Origin: CALJFL01 sp036961205 | GTDB taxonomy: Bacteria; Pseudomonadota; Gammaproteobacteria; Pseudomonadales; Halieaceae | Direction: 5' to 3' | Length of the DNA: 64,000 bases | NCBI GenBank assembly: GCA_036961205.1 | Contig: JBALVI010000006.1 | Coordinates: 62,001-126,000, forward strand | In this document: piece by piece, positions 1-9,531 of the stretch | Layout: each line of letters begins with the position of its first letter | How positions within the stretch are numbered: the stretch's first letter is position 1 | The notes under the pieces: model-generated | The model's input: only the letters and a program-made list of their open reading frames with translations | The model's database searches: none | What the model was told of the DNA's origin: nothing | Translations under genes and position numbers: made by a program

Positions 1-1377
1 TGCATCCTCTATCAACCGGTATTGCATACCGTTGGCATAGATCATCAAGGAGTTGTTTTCATCATCGGAGACCACCCGGACATCCGCCAACATGTTTTCA
101 CTACCGGCGAGGGAGGCATCCCCCGCCATGGTGACCGCAGATATTCCCGATTGGCTGCCACGCGAACCAGAACCAGTATTAGAGAAAGCACTGCGAGAAT
201 TACCGGTATTGCCGCCCGACCCGACAGACTCAGGTGACATGCCAGGGGCAACACTGGCATCTCGTCCGCGAGAAGCAGACGAGCTTCCACCACCACCCGC
301 ATAGATGCTATTCAGTAAATCGGCGAGACGACCCGCTTCGGTATTTTGAACGGGGTAGACATACAAACGCTTATCAAAGGCTGAATAGTGAGCTTCATCC
401 AACCGCTCAATCCATTTCTGCGCCGTGTCCAGATAATGGGCTCGCGGAGTGACAATGAGAATACTGTTCAGACGATCAATCGGTATCACCCGTATTAACT
501 GCCCTATACTGCCGCCGCCCTCAGAGCCGTCGTTCAGCATGGCGCCTAGCGCTTCCTCTATTTCCTGCACGCTGCTGTTTTTAAGAGGGAACAAACCCAC
601 GGACATACCAGCCAGCAGATCAACGTCAAATGTATTGACCATCTCCAGCCAGCCATTCAGTTGAGCCCTGGTTCCCGCGAGCATCAAAATATTGCGGGAG
701 TTATCAACGCGAACAAAGGTCCCGGGATCGGCCACAGGCTTGAGGATCTCAGCCATATTGGTAGCGCTAATATACTGCAGCGGAATAATAATTGTGCTGT
801 AGCCCGCCGCGGTGTCACGCGCGTTAGACACATTAGGTGCAACCTTGGTGCCGGTGGCACTGCCCGTTACCAAATAACGGCCTTCCTTACCCCGTATCAT
901 TATTGCGCCGTTGGTCTTGAGTAGCGACTCCAGAATGCCCAGCAACTCGCTACGCGGGATCGGTGTGCGTGTACGCAGGGTAATCTGACCACTGACCGGA
1001 TTGTCGACAATATAGTCCAGTGCCAGAATGTCGCCCATAATGGCGTGCATCACCTCGCTGAGCGGGGCCTGCTCAAAATTCAGACTGACGTCATCGCCAA
1101 CGAACCTGACCGGCGACTGTACCGCTGGGATGTTCACCTGCTTGTCGTTGCCACGGTAGATTACCGCCTCGTCGCCAGGTTCATCTTCAGCTTTTTCGCC
1201 TTTAGCCAATGCCGTGGCTGAGGTCGCCAGTGGCGCCGATGCATCTACAATTTTTTTCTCAGTGTTTACTGAGCCCGAGCTAGCTTCACCGCTAGAAAGA
1301 GCGCGGTCACGCTCCTCCAGGGCTGCACAGCTGGACAGCAAGCTCAGCGCAGCCACTACTGCAATTTTATCCCACAT
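1..1377 (-). CDS. gspD: Type II secretion secretin GspD, partial (C-terminus beyond left edge)
   Basis: Outer-membrane secretin that forms the exit channel of the type II secretion system. The visible 459 residues hold an N-terminal signal with a lipobox (LSSC, Cys17 from the chosen ATG), an N0 domain (QVNIPAVQSP... DYIVDNPVSGQI), then N1/N2 repeats (IIIPLQYISA, VGLFPLKNSS, LYVYPVQNTEA). A low-complexity Gly/Ser segment (about residues 370-425) sits inside the N3 region, as in many secretins. The pore-forming domain is missing because the window ends. The ATG at 1377 has GGGAG six bases upstream. An in-frame ATG at 1416 would add 13 residues with a more basic n-region (MKTKRHSK), so either start is possible. 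It follows gspC by about 56 bp and is last of the visible gsp operon. No gspN is visible; it could lie further left. Confidence 0.95.
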   Translation of the reverse strand, partial: MWDKIAVVAALSLLSSCAALEERDRALSSGEASSGSVNTEKKIVDASAPLATSATALAKGEKAEDEPGDEAVIYRGNDKQVNIPAVQSPVRFVGDDVSLNFEQAPLSEVMHAIMGDILALDYIVDNPVSGQITLRTRTPIPRSELLGILESLLKTNGAIMIRGKEGRYLVTGSATGTKVAPNVSNARDTAAGYSTIIIPLQYISATNMAEILKPVADPGTFVRVDNSRNILMLAGTRAQLNGWLEMVNTFDVDLLAGMSVGLFPLKNSSVQEIEEALGAMLNDGSEGGGSIGQLIRVIPIDRLNSILIVTPRAHYLDTAQKWIERLDEAHYSAFDKRLYVYPVQNTEAGRLADLLNSIYAGGGGSSSASRGRDASVAPGMSPESVGSGGNTGNSRSAFSNTGSGSRGSQSGISAVTMAGDASLAGSENMLADVRVVSDDENNSLMIYANGMQYRLIEDA

Positions 1378-1433
1378 GGAAACTCCCAATAGTTTCGAAT
1401 GTCTTTTTGTTTTCATATTTGACGTCCATTGCA

Positions 1434-2150
1434 CTAGCGCCCATCCATACTCAGGCTTCGCTTGACCGGTTCGGCCACTTTTTTGGCGCTTGCCTGCTCT
1501 GTTTTCTCATCACCGCTGTCATCGCGGTTCTCTTCGTCGTTCTCTTCGCCGTTCTCTTCACTACTCTCGTTCGCAGCCGATGGCGACGGGGGCGGCGCAG
1601 TGATCACCGCTTTTTTAAGAACCAGTGTTTCGACGCTGACCCCGTCGCTAAACGTGACCTCATTGGCCTTAACCGACTCAAGAGTCCAACCCTTGTGCGA
1701 GTCGCCTTGCATGAGACGAGTTTTTTTACCTTTAACCAGCGCGATTATCCCGGTGGACTGCTCACTTCCAAACACCCCAAGCAACTTGATTTCCTTCAGT
1801 TCTTTAGCTGCAGCTTTAGCCTGAGTCGCGGTCTCGGCCGCACCCGTATCAACCAAAGAAGCTCCATCCAACGGTCGGCGCGACACCCAAAACAGCGGGC
1901 GCGCCAGCATTTCATTTCTTTCTTCTGCAGTGACGTCGGGCTGCGAAGTCATCGATAAAACCTGCAGCGCATCGGCCGCAGGCGGAACCGAATCTGTCGG
2001 GGTAAGAACGAGTAGCCGGCTTACGCCCCATACGAGCTGAACCACCAGCAAAATAAGCAGAAGCATTACCGCCAGCTCGACCCTGCGAGTGGAACGCAGA
2101 GGATCACTAGCTACCTGATAACGTCCCTTGAGAGGCTTCAACCAGCTCAT
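1434..2150 (-). CDS. gspC: Type II secretion inner-membrane protein GspC
   Basis: Bitopic protein that links the inner-membrane platform to the secretin. Residues about 25-48 form one membrane helix. Residues about 125-180 (LKEIKLLGVFGSEQSTGIIA...) are the HR (homology region) domain that contacts the GspD N0 domain. No PDZ domain follows. The protein ends instead in a strongly acidic low-complexity tail (EENGEENDEENRDD) and a basic terminus, giving 238 residues against about 270-310 for PDZ-bearing GspC. The ATG overlaps the gspM stop by 4 bp. Its place after gspM is unusual, since gspC usually opens the operon. Confidence 0.88.
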   Translation of the reverse strand: MSWLKPLKGRYQVASDPLRSTRRVELAVMLLLILLVVQLVWGVSRLLVLTPTDSVPPAADALQVLSMTSQPDVTAEERNEMLARPLFWVSRRPLDGASLVDTGAAETATQAKAAAKELKEIKLLGVFGSEQSTGIIALVKGKKTRLMQGDSHKGWTLESVKANEVTFSDGVSVETLVLKKAVITAPPPSPSAANESSEENGEENDEENRDDSGDEKTEQASAKKVAEPVKRSLSMDGR

Positions 2151-2713
2151 TCCGCAGCCCTCAGGGACAGCAATTGCATGGTTGCCGTGAGATTCTGTGC
2201 GGCCGGCGCCTTACTGCGACGACTGACGCGCTGCGGATACACGTCAAGCGATTCAATTAATAGCAGGGGCATATAGGCAGCCAGACCAGTGAGTGCTGCG
2301 TCCAGCGCGGCAACGTCGCCATTGGCTGTTAACTTAATGCCAATATAATCAAACTTTTCCTCCTCACGCACACGCAACACCTGACTATTACTGACAGACA
2401 TGCCGGCAGTGGTAAGAATTTGCCGCACCTCGGTCTGAAGCGTCGCAGATACCGTGGCCTGATCATTTGAGGCTGGGTATACCAGATTAACCACCTGCCC
2501 ACCTACTTTTCCGGCGGATTCGCGCAGCTGATCCTCATGTTCGATAAGACCTCGCATTCTGGCGATACGCGGCTGCTGCCGATCTATATCAGCCTGATAC
2601 TCTCGCCCCATAGCCCACACCCCTAGCAGAACATCGAGATACAGCATCACCGGGAACAGCAGGGTCAAACCACAGATCAAGGCAGAGCGCTGATGAGACT
2701 TGATCCAATTCAC
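2147..2713 (-). CDS. gspM: Type II secretion assembly protein GspM
   Basis: Small inner-membrane platform subunit that pairs with GspL. It has a short cytoplasmic start, one membrane helix (about residues 12-33), a coiled-coil stretch (REYQADIDRQQPRIARM) and a C-terminal ferredoxin-like domain of the PilO/GspM type (about residues 85-188). The assignment rests on size, topology and its place between gspL and gspC with 4-bp overlaps on both sides. Sequence conservation in this family is low, so context carries much of the weight. Confidence 0.82.
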   Translation of the reverse strand: MNWIKSHQRSALICGLTLLFPVMLYLDVLLGVWAMGREYQADIDRQQPRIARMRGLIEHEDQLRESAGKVGGQVVNLVYPASNDQATVSATLQTEVRQILTTAGMSVSNSQVLRVREEEKFDYIGIKLTANGDVAALDAALTGLAAYMPLLLIESLDVYPQRVSRRSKAPAAQNLTATMQLLSLRAAE

Positions 2714-3729
2714 TGGCTGGCCTCCTCTTCACGCAGTTTCATATTAAGGAAGAATTGCTCGAGCCCTGAGCCGCCAATCCGCGTAATCGGCTGCGGCGCC
2801 GTCACCTCGGTGTATGCCGGCTGGTCGGTGAGCAACTGCATTACAGCTGCCGCATCTCCGGATTGACCGCGCAGCTTAATGTTAACCCCACCTATGGAAA
2901 ACTGGCTGAGGTGGGCGTCATCCTCCAACAGCTTGCTGAGGCGCGTGAGTTCTTTATGCGGGTTGGGGTAGCGCAACACAACTTCGTTGGCAGTGGCGAT
3001 AATTTCATTGGCGCGCATCAAGGTGATGCGCATTTCCGACGCGACAGCAGCGTCCTTCTGAATGCTCGCTGACATCGTTTGCATGCGCTGCATCTCTGCA
3101 CGCTTTAAGCCGGCCGACAAGCCGACCAGCGCTATTAGTAACGTCATACACGCGGCTATCATTAAAGTGACATTTATCAGCCGCTTCTTATATCGCACCT
3201 CACGGCGGTGCTCACCAAATCCACCCAGCACAACCATTGATCCAGCCGATTCTACCCAGACCTCCTGAGCACCGGGATCGTGGGAATCAAAATTCTTCGC
3301 TAGATACGTCATCACTGCGCTGCGCGAGACAATAACCAGAGCAATTTTCAGATGGCTTTCATCTCTACCCACGCGGCTCCAACCGTAAGCCGTATCGGCA
3401 GCGGCAAAAGGGCTATTGGCATTTACTTCAAGGCCAATAACCGAATCGAGTTCACTCTCGACAGCTATCGGCAGGCGTAATTGCCGAGTGAGCGCCAATT
3501 CATCGGGTAGTAAATACGCGTGGAAATCTGCTTTCACTTGCGTGCAAGGCTCACCCGCTTGATAGCTCTGCGCACCCTCTGGCTGGTACAGACTGACCAC
3601 ATCGTCAAAGCGCCTTCGCAAGGGTGAGTCATAACCCCACAGTATGTCGCGCCATGCCGCACTCCAGTAGCGACCCAGCTTGCGCATATCGTAGCCAAAC
3701 AGCTCCCAATTTTGGCCGTTCTCAAGCAT
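2710..3729 (-). CDS. gspL: Type II secretion platform protein GspL
   Basis: Inner-membrane protein that recruits the GspE ATPase. The cytoplasmic actin-like part spans about residues 1-185. One membrane helix follows near residues 186-206 (LINVTLMIAACMTLLIALVG). A periplasmic coiled-coil and ferredoxin-like domain ends the protein (RITLMRANEIIATANEV... GGVNIKLRGQSGD). At 339 residues it is shorter than the usual 380-400. The ATG lies 26 bp after the gspK stop; the 3' end overlaps gspM by 4 bp. Confidence 0.85.
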   Translation of the reverse strand: MLENGQNWELFGYDMRKLGRYWSAAWRDILWGYDSPLRRRFDDVVSLYQPEGAQSYQAGEPCTQVKADFHAYLLPDELALTRQLRLPIAVESELDSVIGLEVNANSPFAAADTAYGWSRVGRDESHLKIALVIVSRSAVMTYLAKNFDSHDPGAQEVWVESAGSMVVLGGFGEHRREVRYKKRLINVTLMIAACMTLLIALVGLSAGLKRAEMQRMQTMSASIQKDAAVASEMRITLMRANEIIATANEVVLRYPNPHKELTRLSKLLEDDAHLSQFSIGGVNIKLRGQSGDAAAVMQLLTDQPAYTEVTAPQPITRIGGSGLEQFFLNMKLREEEASQ

Positions 3730-3755
3730 CCAGAACCCCGTCCCTCATTATTGTT

Positions 3756-4580
3756 TCAACCTTCATAAATTCTCGGTGGCTCCGTGCGAAGCGACCTCCA
3801 AGGCAGGCGCGAAAAGGTTGAATTCTGCGCGGTAATCCATCGCCGCCGTAGCCAGCGCTGATCGCCGTACAGTACGATCGCATCAACGCGGTACATGCCG
3901 GAAGCGGCACCCACCTGCTGAGAATTGCCCCGATCCGGATTGCCCGCAGAGCCGCCTAGCGCTTGCCTGAGTTGTTCCGGCGCAATAGAAATATTCAGGC
4001 TACCGCGAGCCGGCTCCCCCGCCACAACGTAATCACGGATGCCGTCCAGTGCGCTGCGATCAAAGCCGGGGACCTGCAATAAATCTTCCGGAGAATAGAA
4101 TCTGCTTTTGCCCTTTGGACTAGCAACGCCCGGGCGACGACCTTGGCGCCACTCTATCACACTGTCTGCCAATCGCTTGGCCTGAGAGCTACCCTCAGCC
4201 TCTGTATTTGACAATAGCGCAGTCAATTGCTCGTGCGTCGCCACATTCAGATCCAAAAGGCCAGCTGTGTCCTGCAAGCTGACCTCAACCTGAATGTCCC
4301 CGACAAGATACTTGCTGTTTGCAGATTTCACAGACGGGTCAGCTGACTGCCCGACTTCGGCAAGCTCCAGCATCGCCAGTTGAATAGCCCCGTCTCCGGC
4401 AGCGACTGCTTTGGCACGCGCAATATGGAGCTGAGCCAACTGATTGTCGACTCTGGCTTGCGCCACGATGCCGGAGACCAGTAGAGCCATGCCAGCGATA
4501 AACCAAACCACGATCACCAGCGCAACGCCACGCTGTTGTTTACAAGGCATGATTCCTGGCTGTGACAGGCGCCGGCTCAT
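3756..4580 (-). CDS. gspK: Type II secretion minor pseudopilin GspK
   Basis: Large minor pseudopilin that caps the pseudopilus with GspI and GspJ. The prepilin-type start (QQRG then VALVIVVWFIAGMALL) has no Glu at +5, which is typical of GspK. The helical T2SSK domain includes DTAGLLDLNVA and SPEDLLQVPGF, the helix-hairpin-helix-like part. With 274 residues it is somewhat short for the family (about 300-330). It overlaps gspJ by 4 bp (ATGA). Confidence 0.9.
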   Translation of the reverse strand: MSRRLSQPGIMPCKQQRGVALVIVVWFIAGMALLVSGIVAQARVDNQLAQLHIARAKAVAAGDGAIQLAMLELAEVGQSADPSVKSANSKYLVGDIQVEVSLQDTAGLLDLNVATHEQLTALLSNTEAEGSSQAKRLADSVIEWRQGRRPGVASPKGKSRFYSPEDLLQVPGFDRSALDGIRDYVVAGEPARGSLNISIAPEQLRQALGGSAGNPDRGNSQQVGAASGMYRVDAIVLYGDQRWLRRRWITAQNSTFSRLPWRSLRTEPPRIYEG

Positions 4581-5188
4581 CTGGGCACCTCAAAAATAAG
4601 GTCCGGCCAATAGCGACCAGCCACTTTAAACCGTGTTCTAACCAGCGCGGGCAAGCCACGCCTGTCCCACTTCTGTAACCATTCACCATCGAACTCCCGC
4701 CTATAGGCAACTTCCATCTCTTCGAGCCGGTGTACCATGGTCCGTGAAGGCGCGTCTTCCCACTTCTCGGGCTTACCCGTCGCGGTGGGGATCTGCCAGC
4801 GCAACACCAGTTCATCTTCCTCCTGTGCTACCCGTAAGAAATGCGTGCCGCCGTAGCCTTCACCAAACAATATCGATGACTTCCAGGTCAGCGATGTGGA
4901 GGAAATCTCAAAAAAGGTCGCTTTACTACTGCTACTACTGCTACCGCCGAGACTAAGACCGCTGGATGACGCCCCCACAATAGTGCCCTCCAGCGTATCT
5001 CTCAGAAAACTTGAAATAGTCCGCAACTCATCGACCCGCTCGGTCATTCTGTCAATGGCGCCCTGCGTATTCCCCAGAGTTCGCAGCCCAGTAATCGTCG
5101 CCAGCATGATCAGTGACAATACCGCCATGGCGACCATAACCTCGATGAGGGTAAATCCTCTTGAATCACTGACTCCAAGCACTGACAT
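4577..5188 (-). CDS. gspJ: Type II secretion minor pseudopilin GspJ
   Basis: Minor pseudopilin of the tip complex. The leader ends SRG, followed by FTLIEVMVAMAVLSLIML with the +5 Glu. A Ser-rich loop (SGLSLGGSSSSSS) interrupts the C-terminal beta domain. The WDRRGLPALVRTRF segment near the end is a typical GspJ signature. It shares one base with the gspI stop (TGATG) and 4 bp with gspK, so translation is probably coupled. Confidence 0.9.
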   Translation of the reverse strand: MSVLGVSDSRGFTLIEVMVAMAVLSLIMLATITGLRTLGNTQGAIDRMTERVDELRTISSFLRDTLEGTIVGASSSGLSLGGSSSSSSKATFFEISSTSLTWKSSILFGEGYGGTHFLRVAQEEDELVLRWQIPTATGKPEKWEDAPSRTMVHRLEEMEVAYRREFDGEWLQKWDRRGLPALVRTRFKVAGRYWPDLIFEVPR

Positions 5189-5586
5189 CAGGGCAGTGCC
5201 TCGACCACAGAATGCAAAACAACTTCGCGAGGACGTCCTCCATCAATCCAGCTCACCGCGACTTCAATGTTCTGCAGGCTGGCTCCTAAGTTGCCGCCGC
5301 GGCGCTGGGCAACAGGGCTAGTTGACACCCGCCAGCTAAATTCGCCTTCCGTTTCCCCCTGCTGACTCAAGCCCGCTGCCGGCACCCGCGCGTTGCTTGC
5401 AAGCAAAGACCGGGCTAGCTCCACACCATAGGCGTAGCGCTCATCCATCCTCACATTGCGGGTTGCACCACCGGCGCTTTGATAGAGCGCACCGAGAGAC
5501 AGACCCAAAATTGCAATAGCGACCATCATCTCCAACAGTGAGAATCCGCGGGATTGTCGTGAGTATTTCATATCAATAGGCTTCAT
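5188..5586 (-). CDS. gspI: Type II secretion minor pseudopilin GspI
   Basis: Minor pseudopilin that starts tip assembly. The prepilin leader ends SRG, followed by FSLLEMMVAIAILGLSLGAL. The C-terminal domain is the short T2SSI fold (VAVSWIDGGRPREVVL), 132 residues in total, normal for the family. The first ATG (5586) overlaps gspH by 14 bp. An in-frame ATG at 5571 lies one base after the gspH stop and is an equally good start. Confidence 0.9.
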   Translation of the reverse strand: MKPIDMKYSRQSRGFSLLEMMVAIAILGLSLGALYQSAGGATRNVRMDERYAYGVELARSLLASNARVPAAGLSQQGETEGEFSWRVSTSPVAQRRGGNLGASLQNIEVAVSWIDGGRPREVVLHSVVEALP

Positions 5587-6046
5587 GAGTCACCCGTCCC
5601 GCCAACCAGTCGATCGCGATTCGAACACCGCTACCATCGGGCCGCTCGAGGTCGATGCCACCACCACTTGAGCCGCCTTCCGGGTAAAAACGGATGACCC
5701 CGGTCGAATCTGTATTCACCTCTTTTGCCGAGTGTACGGCGACAGTCAGCATTTCGGGAATCTGCACCTCGTGTTCCTGATATGCCAGCAATTTAGCGTC
5801 GGGGTTGATGCTCACATCCTGCGCTTTACCAGAATTAACTGCCCGATAACGGGCTGAACCAAGGGTTGTGACCACGTCGCGGATCGCCTTTCTGTACTGC
5901 ATCGATTCATAAAACCGAATCGTCGATGGCACAGAAGCCGTCAGCAGCATACCGACAATAGTCATAGCCACCAGCAGCTCTAATATAGTGAAGCCTTGGG
6001 TTCTTCCTTTAAGGGCGTAGGCTTTTATGTAGGTCATTGCGGTCAT
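5573..6046 (-). CDS. gspH: Type II secretion pseudopilin GspH
   Basis: Minor pseudopilin of the GspH/FimT type. The leader ends in TQG, followed by FTILELLVAMTIVGMLLTAS, with Glu at +5. The rest is a beta-rich FimT-like domain (GVIRFYPEGGSSGGGIDLER, ending DWLAGRV). At 157 residues it has the normal length. A second in-frame ATG lies three codons downstream. It follows gspG by about 39 bp. Confidence 0.88.
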   Translation of the reverse strand: MTAMTYIKAYALKGRTQGFTILELLVAMTIVGMLLTASVPSTIRFYESMQYRKAIRDVVTTLGSARYRAVNSGKAQDVSINPDAKLLAYQEHEVQIPEMLTVAVHSAKEVNTDSTGVIRFYPEGGSSGGGIDLERPDGSGVRIAIDWLAGRVTHEAY

Positions 6047-6085
6047 CGCAAAATAGGCACAAGAGGCCTTAAGGGCAAAATGCCC

Positions 6086-6532
6086 TCACTGCCAGTTGCC
6101 CACATCCGAGTCTTCACCCTCGCCGCCGGGAGCACCGTTCTGGCCGTAGGTGAAAATATCCAGCTCACCCCGCTCGCCCGGGTACTTGTATTGGTAGTCC
6201 TGTTTCCAGGGATCCTGGGGTACATCGGACTTCAGGTAAGGTCCGTTCCAACCCGTCACACCTCCCGGTTTATCCACTAACGCGCCCAGGCCTTCGCTGC
6301 TCGACGGGAAACGCCCCACATCAAGTTTGTACATTTCGAGTGACTGTTCCAGATCCTTAATCTGGATTAGGGCGGTTTTCGTTTTGGCGCCACCGAGCTG
6401 GTTGAGCACCTGCGGCCCGACCAGGCTCATCAACAGTCCTAGAATCGCCAGTACCACCAGCAGTTCCATTAGCGTAAATCCGTTTTGCGCGGATACCGGT
6501 TTCAGGTTTTTACCTAGTTTCGCTTTCATCAC
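6086..6532 (-). CDS. gspG: Type II secretion major pseudopilin GspG
   Basis: Major subunit of the pseudopilus. It has the leader SAQNG then FTLMELLVVLAILGLLMSLV, a long N-terminal helix, and the conserved C-terminal calcium-site loop (DIFTYGQNGAPGGEGEDSDV GNW). DPW in the middle (PQDPWKQDYQYKYPG) is also typical. Length 148 residues, as expected. Start codon ATG; a second Met follows directly. Confidence 0.96.
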   Translation of the reverse strand: MMKAKLGKNLKPVSAQNGFTLMELLVVLAILGLLMSLVGPQVLNQLGGAKTKTALIQIKDLEQSLEMYKLDVGRFPSSSEGLGALVDKPGGVTGWNGPYLKSDVPQDPWKQDYQYKYPGERGELDIFTYGQNGAPGGEGEDSDVGNWQ

Positions 6533-6561
6533 TTCCTCTCAATTATTCGCTATGCAACGGA

Positions 6562-7773
6562 CTAGATCGCCAGATCATTGACCGACAAAATACCCATCAA
6601 AATTGCGATGATAATTACCGCAATCATAAAACCCATAGACAAGATCAACGCTGGCTCAAGTAGTGTTAAGCCTCGCTTGACACCCGCCTTAACGTGGCCA
6701 TCGAACACCTTGGCCAGTTCCAACATCATCAGATCCAGGCTGCCAGATTCCTCGCCCACGCGTGTCATCTGGATCACCATGGGCGTAAACATTTTAGTTT
6801 CGGCCAGTGCCACCGAGATGCGCTTACCCGATTTAACCGCCGGCGGCAGCACCTGAAGCGCTTCCTTGATAACAACATTGTCGACCGTATCAATGGCAAT
6901 GGATATGGCTTTCAAGAGAGACACTCCATTGCCGATAAGCGTGCCCACGGTACGAGCAAACTTGGACACCTCAAATTCAAATACAATTCGCCCTACCATA
7001 GGAAAATTGAGTAAAGATTTGTCAATTTGCGCTTTACCCTGCACCGTGGAGGCCCAATTGCGTACGTACACGCCAAAGCCGATGAGGACAATCGCCACCA
7101 GCCAACCCCAAGTCTTTATAAAGTCAGCTGCCGACACCACCGCCTGGGTAATAACCGGCAGAGCATCGCCCATGTCCTCAAACAATGCCTCAAATTGAGG
7201 GACCACAAAACCCAGCATAAGTGCGATAGACAAGGTCGCAACCACTAGCAATATAGCCGGATAGATCATCGCTGAGACGACTGTTTCGCGTGTCTCTCTG
7301 GCTTCTTCCAAATACTCAACCAGACGATCAAGCACTTCCGACATTTGTCCACTGGCCTCGCCGGCACGCACCATATTGATATAAAAGGCGCCGAATACCG
7401 AGTCGTAGGGCTGCATGGCCTGACTCAGGGCCTTACCGCTCTTGACTGCTTTCAACAGATCGCTAAGCAGCTGATTCATTTGTGGCAGGGCAGCCATCTC
7501 AATCAGCACTTTGAGTGCCCGATCAAGTGGTAGGCCCGCCCGCAACAGAACCGCGAGCTCCGAGGTCATGGACAACACTTCCTGGCGACCGGGAGGCTTA
7601 CCACTGACGGCATTCCTCGCGCTACTTTCTGCGCTCGCACCTGCCTCCAGTTTGGTCAGGGTCAAACCCTGACCGCGCAGCTGACGCGAGGCCATTTCGA
7701 TGCCCGCGGCCTCTATCACACCCTGGTGCGCTTTACCGTCTCGGCCAATTGCTTTGTAACTGAACGCTGGCAT
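6562..7773 (-). CDS. gspF: Type II secretion inner-membrane platform protein GspF
   Basis: Polytopic core of the inner-membrane platform. It has two T2SSF domains (about residues 70-195 and 272-394) and three membrane segments, including LLVVATLSIALMLGFVVP and the C-terminal MGFMIAVIIIAILMGIL. The GEASGQMSEVLDRL and GEESGSLDLMMLELA copies are the family repeats. At 403 residues it has the usual length. It lies 9 bp after the gspE stop. Confidence 0.96.
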   Translation of the reverse strand: MPAFSYKAIGRDGKAHQGVIEAAGIEMASRQLRGQGLTLTKLEAGASAESSARNAVSGKPPGRQEVLSMTSELAVLLRAGLPLDRALKVLIEMAALPQMNQLLSDLLKAVKSGKALSQAMQPYDSVFGAFYINMVRAGEASGQMSEVLDRLVEYLEEARETRETVVSAMIYPAILLVVATLSIALMLGFVVPQFEALFEDMGDALPVITQAVVSAADFIKTWGWLVAIVLIGFGVYVRNWASTVQGKAQIDKSLLNFPMVGRIVFEFEVSKFARTVGTLIGNGVSLLKAISIAIDTVDNVVIKEALQVLPPAVKSGKRISVALAETKMFTPMVIQMTRVGEESGSLDLMMLELAKVFDGHVKAGVKRGLTLLEPALILSMGFMIAVIIIAILMGILSVNDLAI

Positions 7774-7782
7774 GCTCTATTC

Positions 7783-9531
7783 CTACGCCAGCGCTTCTTC
7801 ATCAAGCGAAATATCAACTTGAACCGCTTCAGGGGAGGCATCGCCTTCACTTTGGTCCTGGGTCACACGCATCACTTCCTCTAAAGAGGTCAAACCATTT
7901 AACACCTTGCGCAAACCGTCCTCGTACAGGGTGATCATGCCCTGCCCTCTGGCTGCCGTATGTAAACTGGTCGCGTCGGCACCACTCATGATGACCCTGT
8001 GCATTTCATCATCCAGGGGAAACAACTCATGAATTGAAGTTCTGCCGCGATAGCCGGTATCCATGCATTCAGAGCAGCCCTTAGCCTGGTAAATTTCAGT
8101 CGTGCCCGCCTCCATAAATGGGCGCATGCCGTAGCGGTCCAGCAGATCATCAGTCAATGCCAGCGGCGATTTACAGCTGCTACAGAGCTTTCGCACCAGC
8201 CGCTGCGCCAGCACTCCATTGACTGAAGAGGTGATCAGGAATCGCTCTACCCCCATATCTTCCAGACGTGTTATCGCACTGGCGGCGGTATTGGTGTGTA
8301 AGGTCGATAGCACCAGATGGCCGGTCAGGGCAGACTGAACACCTATTCTTGCTGTCTCGGTATCACGCATCTCACCGATCATTATGATGTCCGGGTCCTG
8401 GCGTAATATAGAGCGCAAAGCACGGGAGAAATCGAGTTCAATCTGGGCCTGGACCTGAATCTGGTTAACCCCCTGCAATTGATATTCCACCGGGTCTTCG
8501 ACGGTAATAATTTTCAGTGTGTCGGAATCCAGTGACGCCAGCGACGCATACAGTGTGGTGGTCTTGCCCGAGCCGGTAGGACCGGTGACCAACAGTACAC
8601 CGTGGGGTCTGGCCAGCAATTGCTGATAGCGGTCCAGGGTATCGGGGCTGAATCCCATTTCAGGCAAACTGAGTTGGATGCTCTCTCTGTCCAGCACCCG
8701 CATGACAATACTCTCGCCGTGCACTGTCGGTATGGTCGATACCCGCAGGTCGAGCTCGTGACCCTTCACTCTGGTCATTATGCGACCGTCCTGGGGCAAA
8801 CGCTGTTCCGCGATATTCATATGGGACAGCAACTTGATACGCGAAGCGATGGCGGCGGAAAGATTGGCGGCCGGGGGATCTGGATAAGTTTGCAGTACGC
8901 CGTCAACGCGGTAGCGCAAATGTAAGCCGTCCTCGAACGGCTCGATGTGAATATCGGATGCACCCAGATCCAGAGCACGGTGTATGGTCTGGTTTACCAG
9001 GCGGATAACCGGCGCTTCGCTGGCGAGATCCTTGAGGTGCTCAATAAATTCGTCGTCACTCTGGCCCTCAAACTGGTCACCTATCTCATCGCCATCGCCC
9101 TCGCCGTCACCGCTTTGCAAAAACAGGGCGATCGCCTTGGCAATGTCGGTTTCCAGGCCGAGTACAATCTCGATATCTTTCTCGATTGCCATGGCCAGCG
9201 CTTTGGAGAGGAACGGGTCCTGGGGTGTTGCCGCGGCAAATACTACCGACGCTTCTGACACCTTTACCGGGACTACCGAGTTATAAATAAGGAAATCTTC
9301 AGCCAGCTCATCGATAAGAATGGGTTCTTCAGGGTAATCAGCCGCGGCGATGAGCGGGACATCCAACTGCTGACTCAAAACCTGGGCAAAATCCAGCTCC
9401 GATACCAGACCAAGCTTGATCAGCACCTGGCCGAACATGTCGCCCATCTCGCCCTGGGCAAGCAGGGTACGCTCGACATCTCGCTCCGATATCTTGCCCT
9501 GCTCTACCAGCAATTCGCCAATTTTCTTCAT
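7783..9531 (-). CDS. gspE: Type II secretion ATPase GspE
   Basis: Cytoplasmic hexameric ATPase that powers pseudopilus assembly. It has an N-terminal GspE_N domain (KIGELLVEQGKISERDVERT), Walker A GPTGSGKTTTLYA (about residue 315), Asp box and Walker B (DPDIIMIGEMRDTETA), His box (STLHTNTAA) and the Zn-binding tetracysteine motif CSSC...CSEC. The start at 9531 (MKKIGELL) matches the family N-terminus. An in-frame ATG at 9552 adds seven atypical residues. First gene of the operon; 165 bp separate it from ipdF upstream, so a promoter for gsp could lie there. Confidence 0.96.
   Translation of the reverse strand: MKKIGELLVEQGKISERDVERTLLAQGEMGDMFGQVLIKLGLVSELDFAQVLSQQLDVPLIAAADYPEEPILIDELAEDFLIYNSVVPVKVSEASVVFAAATPQDPFLSKALAMAIEKDIEIVLGLETDIAKAIALFLQSGDGEGDGDEIGDQFEGQSDDEFIEHLKDLASEAPVIRLVNQTIHRALDLGASDIHIEPFEDGLHLRYRVDGVLQTYPDPPAANLSAAIASRIKLLSHMNIAEQRLPQDGRIMTRVKGHELDLRVSTIPTVHGESIVMRVLDRESIQLSLPEMGFSPDTLDRYQQLLARPHGVLLVTGPTGSGKTTTLYASLASLDSDTLKIITVEDPVEYQLQGVNQIQVQAQIELDFSRALRSILRQDPDIIMIGEMRDTETARIGVQSALTGHLVLSTLHTNTAASAITRLEDMGVERFLITSSVNGVLAQRLVRKLCSSCKSPLALTDDLLDRYGMRPFMEAGTTEIYQAKGCSECMDTGYRGRTSIHELFPLDDEMHRVIMSGADATSLHTAARGQGMITLYEDGLRKVLNGLTSLEEVMRVTQDQSEGDASPEAVQVDISLDEEALA

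Noticed and set aside
1407..1958. 183-residue plus-strand ORF opposite gspC
   Set aside because: Antisense shadow of a clear gspC gene with overlaps to its operon neighbours.
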